Part shown: in pieces, positions 14,857-20,322 of the stretch
How positions within the stretch are numbered: the first letter of the stretch is position 1
How the letters are laid out: every line of letters starts with the position of its first letter
Source of the DNA: an uncultured Clostridia bacterium
GTDB lineage: Bacteria > Bacillota > Clostridia > Christensenellales > Borkfalkiaceae
Direction of reading: 5' to 3'
Length of the DNA stretch: 20,322 nucleotides
NCBI GenBank assembly: GCA_934249215.1
Contig: CAKQKN010000102.1
Span: 1-20,322, forward strand
Translations under genes and position numbers: made by a program
Notes under the pieces: model-generated
What the model was told of the DNA's origin: nothing
Seen by the model: the letters and a program-made list of their open reading frames with translations, nothing else
Databases searched by the model: none

Positions 14857-17800
14857 ATGAAGAACAAATTCAAAATCGTTTTGCTTCTCGTGACGGTTAT
14901 GTGTCTGGCGTTGTCGTTTGCTTGCACGAAGCCCGACGACAGCAGCGACAAGACCGAATGGACGGTAACGATAAGTCGTAAAACGGTTCAACTCGACAGA
15001 TTCGGCGAGGCGACGCTTACAGCCGAATCGAACTCTTCGGAACTGGTATGGAATACGTCGAACGGCGATATCGTCGCTGTTTCCGACGGAAAAATTACCG
15101 CTATGGGCGTCGGCGAAGCCACCGTTACCGTAACGGTGAAAAACACCGACGTTTTCGACAGTTGCGCCGTAACGGTAAACGAGCCCGCGGACCTTCCCGT
15201 GCTTACGCTTAACAAGAGCGAAATAGCGATCGTCGAGGGCGCAACGCTCAAAGTCGTTCCCTCGCTTTCATATCGGTCGGCGGCAGCGGAAGGCGCTGCG
15301 TTTACTTTCGCGATTGACGACGCGCAGATTGCCACGGTTTCCGCCGACGGAACGGTGACGGGCGTTAAGGCGGGCGAGGCGATTCTCGAAGTGAAAGCAA
15401 GCTGGCACGGCGCAGAGTTCGTAAAGAGCATTTCCGTAAGAGTAAATCCCGACGCTTCCGTTTCAATTAAAAACGGCGACGAAATCGTATCGGAGATTAC
15501 GTTGAGAACTTCTCTTCCCGACGGCTGCGACGAAAGTTACGTTGACGAAATTACCCTCAGCGCCACCGTATATGAGGGCGGGGATATTGTTGAAAACGGC
15601 ACCGTGGAATGGACGGCTACCAATGACTGCGTAACCGTCGAAAACGGCAAAATATCGGCGGTAAAAGTCGGCGATGCGGTCGTAAAAGCGACTTACGCGA
15701 CTTCCTCCGGAAAATCCGTTTATGCCGAGATTTCGGTGACGGTCGTGCTTCCGGACGTTAGCGTAAGCCAAACGATCGGAGCGGATAAGACGGACGCGCT
15801 TGCGCCGATTGATTTTTCCGCGATAACGAAAGACGCGGTAACTGCGGTTTACTGCGATAAGCTTAACATTTTAAGCGGGGACCATATCAACGCCGACTGG
15901 CTGGTATTGCAAAAAGACGGCGACTATGAAATTCAGATCGCCACCGCAAGCGTGGTTTATAACGCGAAGTTGAGCGTATACGCGAGATACATGCAAGTCG
16001 ATATGGCAAACACGGGCATCGTCAATATCGTTAACGAAAACGGCGGCAATCAACCTCTTTGCGAACTGTGGAACGTTCCTTCCGCCGAAGAAATGCAAAT
16101 GCTCGGCGTGACCGAAAATATTCTTAAATACAACCTTACCGAAAACGCCGCCGGATTCGGCAGACGAATCGAAATTAACAATCTGACCGGGAATTTTGCC
16201 GGGTATATAGGCTATGTGGTGTTTGAAATTTACGTTCCCGAAGGAAACGTCGGCGCCGGTTTGTGGGGTAAAAATACCGGTGACATATGGTACGATCTTA
16301 AAGTCGGGGCAACGCTCGACGGAGCGAAAGGGTATTATATCGGCTCCGACGGCGTAAAGACCAACGTGCTGAAATCTGACGAATGGATGACCGTCGTTCT
16401 CAACGTCGGCGGTACGTTCAACGTAAATCGTTTCGCACTCATGACGCCGGGCGGAGTTGCCACTCAATACTTCGTTCACGATTTCCGTCTTTACAGCGAA
16501 AGTCGCTTTGACGTACCTTGTCTTACGAAAAAATTCGAAAATATACGGCTCGAAGCGGGAAAAACCATCGAAATCAAGGCGTCGGATTTTGCGACCAACC
16601 TTGGAAAAACTGCAACCGTTGCTGACAAACTCGTTCTTTCTTGCGAAAGTGACTTCGTGTCGATCGAAAACGGAATTATAACGGGAATCGGCTCGGGCGA
16701 CGCAGAGATTACCGCAACGCTGTACTTCGTAAGAACGACTTTCGACGTAAAATTCAAGGTAAGCGTTGTCGAAATCCCCACCATTGATTCGTCGGAAAAA
16801 CTTACGGTCGAAAAAACGAGCGGAAACTTCTCGATAGACTTTGCGAAAATTACGTCCGACGCCGTTACTTCGGTGAAAGAGGGTGAAACGGAAATCTTAA
16901 GCGACGGCAAGTTCGATAAAGCTTGGGTTATGGATCACGAAGAGGGCGAATTTACCGTTCAGTTCTATACCGAAAATGCTATTTATAACGTAAAGGTCGT
17001 TATAACCGCGAAATACGCGACCGTCGATCTCGGCGACGCGAGCAAAGTCAACGTCGTTACCGGCGGAAAGGGCAATCTCGCGCTCGGAAATATGTGGAGC
17101 GTTGCGACGGACGAAGAAAAATCGACGATCGGCGCAAGCGGCAACGTATATAAGTATTATCTCGGAACGGATACCGGCGCGTCTTTTTACAACCGCGTGG
17201 AAATAAATAATTTTGCCGCACTGACCAAAAATCATTACGGCTACGTTGTATATAAGGTTTTCGTGCCCGTAGGCTTCCCGTCCTCCGCGGCTTGGGGAAA
17301 ATCGAACGTCGACGTATGGCTTAACCACGTTGTCGGCGGCACATTCTATGCCGATCGCGGATGCTTCATAAACTCTAACGGCGTAAAGACGCAAAGCCTT
17401 AAGGCGGGCGAATGGACGACCGTTGTTATTTACGCGAAAAGCAAAAACATCAACCGCTTCGCGTTTATGTCGCCGGGCGGTCAGGCTACCACTTATTACA
17501 TTTCGGACATCCGCTTCTATGCCGAAAACGAATGGCTTGATTTCTATCTGGATTCGGCTGCTGCTGAAAAGAAAGTGAAAGCGGGTGAAACGATTGAAAT
17601 AACCGCCGCCGATTTCGCTACCAAATCGGGCGTTTCGGCAACCGCGGCTACCACGATTGAAATCTCGTCGACGAGCGACCTTATAACGATCGAAAACAAC
17701 GTAGTAACCGGAGTTTCGGCGGGCAAAGCCGTCGTAAACGTAACTCTTACTTACGGTGATCAGACCGTCGTTACGACCATAACCGTCGAGGTTACCGAAA

Positions 17801-18849
17801 TCGCTTACGTAGACGCGACCGAAAAATTCACGTTCGAAAAAACTTCGGACAATTTTGAAGCCGACTTCGGAAAAATCACGACCGAAACGATCACGTCCGT
17901 GAAAGAGGGCGAAACGGAAATCTTAAGCGACGGCAAGTTCGATAAAGCTTGGATTATGGATCACGAAGAGGGCGAATTTACCGTTCAGTTCTATACCGAA
18001 AATGCCATTTATAACGTAAAGGTCGTTATAACCGCGAAATACGCGACCGTCGATCTCGGCGACGCAAGCAAAGTCAACGTCGTTACCGGCGGAAAGGGCA
18101 ATCTCGCGCTCGGAAATATGTGGAGCGTTGCGACGGACGAAGAAAAATCGACGATCGGCGCAAGCGGCAACGTTTACAAATACTATCTTTCCGCTAATGG
18201 TGACAGTTTCAGCAATCGCGTAGAGATCAATAACTTTATGTCGGTTGCCGGCAGCCACTACGGATACGTGGTATACAAAGTATTTATTCCCGACGGACAA
18301 ACAGGTGCCGCTGCGTTCGGAAAAACTTCCTCTGGCGTAAACGTATGGTGCGATATGTACGTGGGCGGAACGCTTAATACGGGGCGCGGATGCCTTATCG
18401 GTGCCGACGGAATAAAAACTTCAAGCGCACGTACCGGCGAATGGATGACGTCGGTTATTTACGTAAAATCTACTCAAAGCAGTCGCTTCTGTTTTATGGC
18501 TCCAGGCGGAAAAGCAACTACTTACTACGTTAAAGACATCCGCTTCTATGCCGAAGAAGAATGGCTCGATTTCTATCTGGATTCGGCTGCTGCTGAAAAG
18601 AAAGTGAAAGCGGGTGAAACGATTGAAATAACCGCCGCGGATATTCCCGTTTATTGCGGAAAGAACAAAGTTTCTTCGCTCGATTCGATTGTCTTAACTT
18701 GCGAATCCGAAGCTGTTACCGTCAGCGGTTCAAGCTTTACGGCGTCCACTGCCGGCAGTTACACTGTGATTGCCACCGTAAAATCGGGCGAAAAGACTTT
18801 TACGTTTAACTTTGCCGTTACCGTGAACGCGGAATCAACCGAAGAGTAA
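14857..18849 (+). CDS. Giant lipoprotein with Big_2 domains and three tandem lectin-like modules
   Basis: This 1330-residue precursor has a lipobox ending in Cys23 (LSFAC), so it is anchored to the outer face of the membrane. Three Big_2-like Ig domains come first (34-110, 112-198, 200-298; ISAVKVGDAVVKATY and VTGVKAGEAILEVKA are typical). Then a unit of about 342 residues is repeated three times: a beta-sandwich of about 245 residues (303-548, 645-890, 985-1232) followed by a Big_2-like domain (550-640, 892-982, 1234-1326). Each sandwich carries RVEINN or RIEINN, GYVVYKVF or GYVVFEIY, GEWTTVV-like and FMSPGG-like blocks, and ends near YYISDIRFYAE, like galactose-binding or CBM folds. Units 2 and 3 share nearly identical DNA patches; unit 1 is far more diverged. 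GGAGG (14845-14849) fixes the start. It is probably the main glycan-capture protein of the locus. No catalytic residues are recognised. Confidence 0.85.
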   Translation: MKNKFKIVLLLVTVMCLALSFACTKPDDSSDKTEWTVTISRKTVQLDRFGEATLTAESNSSELVWNTSNGDIVAVSDGKITAMGVGEATVTVTVKNTDVFDSCAVTVNEPADLPVLTLNKSEIAIVEGATLKVVPSLSYRSAAAEGAAFTFAIDDAQIATVSADGTVTGVKAGEAILEVKASWHGAEFVKSISVRVNPDASVSIKNGDEIVSEITLRTSLPDGCDESYVDEITLSATVYEGGDIVENGTVEWTATNDCVTVENGKISAVKVGDAVVKATYATSSGKSVYAEISVTVVLPDVSVSQTIGADKTDALAPIDFSAITKDAVTAVYCDKLNILSGDHINADWLVLQKDGDYEIQIATASVVYNAKLSVYARYMQVDMANTGIVNIVNENGGNQPLCELWNVPSAEEMQMLGVTENILKYNLTENAAGFGRRIEINNLTGNFAGYIGYVVFEIYVPEGNVGAGLWGKNTGDIWYDLKVGATLDGAKGYYIGSDGVKTNVLKSDEWMTVVLNVGGTFNVNRFALMTPGGVATQYFVHDFRLYSESRFDVPCLTKKFENIRLEAGKTIEIKASDFATNLGKTATVADKLVLSCESDFVSIENGIITGIGSGDAEITATLYFVRTTFDVKFKVSVVEIPTIDSSEKLTVEKTSGNFSIDFAKITSDAVTSVKEGETEILSDGKFDKAWVMDHEEGEFTVQFYTENAIYNVKVVITAKYATVDLGDASKVNVVTGGKGNLALGNMWSVATDEEKSTIGASGNVYKYYLGTDTGASFYNRVEINNFAALTKNHYGYVVYKVFVPVGFPSSAAWGKSNVDVWLNHVVGGTFYADRGCFINSNGVKTQSLKAGEWTTVVIYAKSKNINRFAFMSPGGQATTYYISDIRFYAENEWLDFYLDSAAAEKKVKAGETIEITAADFATKSGVSATAATTIEISSTSDLITIENNVVTGVSAGKAVVNVTLTYGDQTVVTTITVEVTEIAYVDATEKFTFEKTSDNFEADFGKITTETITSVKEGETEILSDGKFDKAWIMDHEEGEFTVQFYTENAIYNVKVVITAKYATVDLGDASKVNVVTGGKGNLALGNMWSVATDEEKSTIGASGNVYKYYLSANGDSFSNRVEINNFMSVAGSHYGYVVYKVFIPDGQTGAAAFGKTSSGVNVWCDMYVGGTLNTGRGCLIGADGIKTSSARTGEWMTSVIYVKSTQSSRFCFMAPGGKATTYYVKDIRFYAEEEWLDFYLDSAAAEKKVKAGETIEITAADIPVYCGKNKVSSLDSIVLTCESEAVTVSGSSFTASTAGSYTVIATVKSGEKTFTFNFAVTVNAESTEE
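16873..17147 (+). repeat. Repeat A, copy 1 (module 2 of the 1330-residue lipoprotein)
   Basis: This 275-bp stretch matches 17899-18173 with about four differences by eye, only one of which changes an amino acid (V to I). The offset is 1026 bp, or 342 codons. Flanking sequence on both sides is clearly diverged. Confidence 0.9.
17506..17613 (+). repeat. Repeat B, copy 1
   Basis: This 108-bp stretch matches 18535-18642 with about four differences by eye. The offset is 1029 bp, one codon more than repeat A. It encodes the end of module 2 and the start of the following Big_2-like domain (DIRFYAE to IEITAAD). Confidence 0.9.
17899..18173 (+). repeat. Repeat A, copy 2 (module 3)
   Basis: This is the second copy of the 275-bp patch at 16873-17147, in the same reading frame. 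It ends where the two modules start to differ, at the YKYYLGTDTG / YKYYLSANGD junction. Confidence 0.9.
18535..18642 (+). repeat. Repeat B, copy 2
   Basis: This is the second copy of the 108-bp patch at 17506-17613, in frame. After it the C-terminal domain differs (IPVYCGKN in place of FATKSGVS). Confidence 0.9.
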
Positions 18850-18977
18850 TCTATCAAACATAAATTGAACGGCTCGTTTTGCGTTTTTTCGCTATTACCG
18901 GCGGGAGATTACGACTCAATAAAGTTATTATGTTTAATCGACCGACGATAAAAATGGTGTTGTTCATACAATAAATA

Positions 18978-19009
18978 TCGGGGTGTGAAGAAAACACCCC
19001 GACATTTTT
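18978..19009 (+). terminator. Terminator of the eight-gene operon
   Basis: TCGGGGTGT (18978-18986) pairs perfectly with ACACCCCGA (18994-19002) around a GAAGAAA loop, and T5 follows at 19005-19009. It lies about 130 bp past the last stop codon. The stretch between (18850-18977) holds no gene; an 8-bp inverted repeat, AAACATAA (18856-18863) with TTATGTTT (18928-18935), is the only other structure seen. Confidence 0.88.
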
Positions 19010-19052
19010 GTATCCAAGCAAAGAAGCACGGAAATTTCAGTCATTATCAGTT

Positions 19053-19080
19053 TGTCAAAGTTTAATTGCCGAATAAATTT
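19053..19080 (+). promoter_or_regulatory. Possible promoter of the GH43 gene
   Basis: TTGTCA (19053-19058) and TAAATT (19075-19080) lie 16 nt apart, giving a start near 19087 and a leader of about 49 nt. The -10 is weak (four of six). The position directly after the upstream terminator is the main support. Confidence 0.35.
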
Positions 19081-19135
19081 GTTATTGTCGACGGAAATTC
19101 TTAATCTGCTCCGTCGGCTTTGGAGAATAAAAAAT

Positions 19136-20095
19136 ATGTTTTTTAACCCTTTGTCGGATAGCAATTTTTCCGATCCGTTCATTACATATGATAAAAATAC
19201 GGGATTCTATTATTTTCTCGCTTCTTGCCAATGCAACGACTTGACGATTTATAGGTGCAGACAAGTCGGCGATTTGCTTAAAAACGGAGAAAAAAGGATC
19301 GTCTTTTCTTGTGGAAAAGATGACATTTTCGGACCGATGTGGGCGCCGGAAATGTATAAAATAGGCGACGCATGGTATATTTATACGAGTTGTCGTGAAA
19401 AATGGGACGATAATTTGTTTGCCGAGAAAAAGAAAATACTCGTTTTGAAATCGAAAACCGAAGATCCTTTTGACGGATTCGAATTCGGGTCTTTGCCCGA
19501 TAAAAACGTTTTTGCGATCGATCCTACTTCCGTGGTTATCGACGGAAAGCAATACGTTTGCTATTCAGAGGTTGCTAAAGACGGCGTTCAGGTTTTGACG
19601 ATACGCGAGATGTCTACGCCTCTTTGTTTTACCGATAAATTCGCCGAAATAGCGCGTCCGACGTTTGATTGGGAACTTGCCGAGGGGTACAGAGGAAATA
19701 GCTCAATAAACGAGGGACCTTTTTTCTTAAAAAGAGGGAAAAGGTTGTTTATTATCTATTCGGCAAACGGATGTTGGTCGGATGACTATTGTCTCGGCGT
19801 TCTCGAATATATCGGCGGAGAAATATGCAGTGCGGCAAGTTGGATTAAACATCGCACCCCGCTTTTCGTGAAGGGTAACGAAGTTTATGGCGTCGGGCAT
19901 GCGTCTTTTTTCAGATCGCCCGACGAGTCGGAAGTGTGGTGTGCTTATCATTGTCTTTTACATTCGAATCCCGAAAGGAAAGAAATCGATCGCCATGTTT
20001 GCATCCAAAAAATCGGGTTCGATCAATCGGATTATCCCGTTTTGGGGTGTCCGATAGGCGTTGGAAAGGAACTCGATTCTCCCGCAGGCGAGTGA
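19136..20095 (+). CDS. GH43-family glycosidase, cytosolic
   Basis: This is a 319-residue protein starting MFFNPLSDSN. The frame is open for 28 codons further upstream, but GGAG at 19122-19125, 10 nt before this ATG, and the start of the family domain (NPLSDSNFSDPF) favour this start. The three acidic residues of the GH43 five-bladed propeller are visible: D13 (SDPF, general base), D129 (AIDPT, pKa modulator) and E193 (NEGPFF, general acid). MWAPEMYKIGDAWYIYT (68-84) and GVGHASFF (252-259), with the usual conserved His, support the family. GH43 enzymes act on arabinose- or xylose-containing glycans, some on galactans; the exact substrate cannot be read here. No signal peptide is present, and the many cysteines (about 16) fit a cytosolic place. 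It is separated from the operon by a terminator and is probably transcribed alone. A phosphorylase-type or GH130/GH32-like propeller is less likely. Confidence 0.85.
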   Translation: MFFNPLSDSNFSDPFITYDKNTGFYYFLASCQCNDLTIYRCRQVGDLLKNGEKRIVFSCGKDDIFGPMWAPEMYKIGDAWYIYTSCREKWDDNLFAEKKKILVLKSKTEDPFDGFEFGSLPDKNVFAIDPTSVVIDGKQYVCYSEVAKDGVQVLTIREMSTPLCFTDKFAEIARPTFDWELAEGYRGNSSINEGPFFLKRGKRLFIIYSANGCWSDDYCLGVLEYIGGEICSAASWIKHRTPLFVKGNEVYGVGHASFFRSPDESEVWCAYHCLLHSNPERKEIDRHVCIQKIGFDQSDYPVLGCPIGVGKELDSPAGE

Positions 20096-20322
20096 TTTAG
20101 CTTGACGAAGAAAAAGCCGAAGTCGTAAGGTTTATTTAGCGAGTCTGACTCTTGGTATTATTAAAGTTTTCAGCGACAATTTTTCCCGTTTACTTCGGCT
20201 TTTAACTGTGCTACAACGGGGTGGCGAAAGGCAAAAAACCGGAGCGGTATATTTATTGTTATGTCATTGAAAAAACTGTTATACGGTCTTTCATAGCAGT
20301 CATCTGTTTTTAAGCATAGAAA
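20096..20322. other. Right-edge non-coding tail
   Basis: No coding frame or RNA gene is recognised in these 227 bp. They hold the 12-bp inverted repeat described separately. A weak imperfect hairpin, CTGTTAT/ATAGCAG near 20276-20299, is followed shortly by a T-run and might end transcription of the GH43 gene. Confidence 0.4.
20112..20203. repeat. 12-bp inverted repeat AAAAGCCGAAGT / ACTTCGGCTTTT with 68-bp spacer
   Basis: AAAAGCCGAAGT (20112-20123) and ACTTCGGCTTTT (20192-20203) are perfect inverted copies. The spacer contains a small inner hairpin (GAGT/ACTC, 20141-20151). No target-site duplication is obvious at the ends. It may be a long-loop terminator, a structured RNA or a very small mobile-element remnant. 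Confidence 0.55.

Noticed and set aside
16873..18642. Possible CRISPR or phase-variable repeat array
   Set aside because: The repeats are long, in frame and encode protein modules; there are no short regularly spaced repeats or recombinase genes.
19052..19135. 28-codon N-terminal extension of the GH43 protein
   Set aside because: No ribosome binding site at the upstream start; GGAG precedes the ATG at 19136, and the domain begins there. The possible promoter also overlaps the extension.

Overview
The window looks like chromosomal sequence from an uncultured, anaerobic, gut-type member of the Clostridia. The evidence is: Firmicutes-style AAGGAG/GAGGTG ribosome binding sites, lipoprotein signal peptides, a CUT1 sugar ABC transporter without its own ATPase, and large secreted proteins built of InlB, GLUG and Big_2-type repeats. 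A Christensenellales-like lineage is my guess from the style of the proteins and has not been tested.

Layout. (1) 1-2691: 3' part of a large surface protein with InlB-type repeats followed by GLUG repeats, closed by a clear terminator. (2) 2692-3295: about 600 bp with no convincing gene but two further hairpins, one of them a strong terminator. (3) 3296-4192, minus strand: an AraC-family regulator. (4) 4193-4438: divergent control region with a near-consensus promoter facing each way, repeated TTATTGCAAA and TTTTGTTAT elements, and a leader hairpin. (5) 4439-18849, plus strand: eight tightly spaced genes that look like one operon. In order they encode a cytosolic five-Asp-box sialidase-like protein, an N-acetylneuraminate lyase, a solute-binding lipoprotein, two sugar permeases, a 943-residue secreted Ig-like/beta-sandwich protein, a DUF4838 lipoprotein, and a 1330-residue lipoprotein with Big_2 domains and three tandem lectin-like modules. 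A hairpin with a T-run at 18978-19009 ends the unit. (6) 19136-20095: a cytosolic GH43-type glycosidase, apparently transcribed on its own. (7) 20096-20322: a tail with a long-range inverted repeat.

How it may work together (inference): the eight-gene unit reads like a Gram-positive glycan-utilisation locus. Surface lipoproteins would bind and perhaps trim a host or dietary glycan, and the binding protein and permeases would import the product using a shared MsmX-type ATPase encoded elsewhere. The sialidase-like protein would then release an acidic sugar inside the cell and the NanA-type lyase would cleave it. The AraC protein would sense the substrate and control both directions. The odd points are the non-standard sialidase active site (W where the first catalytic Arg is expected), the DUF4838 protein of unknown activity, and the recently duplicated module in the 1330-residue protein. 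Together these make the locus a candidate for an undescribed sialic-acid-like or nonulosonate-linked glycan system.
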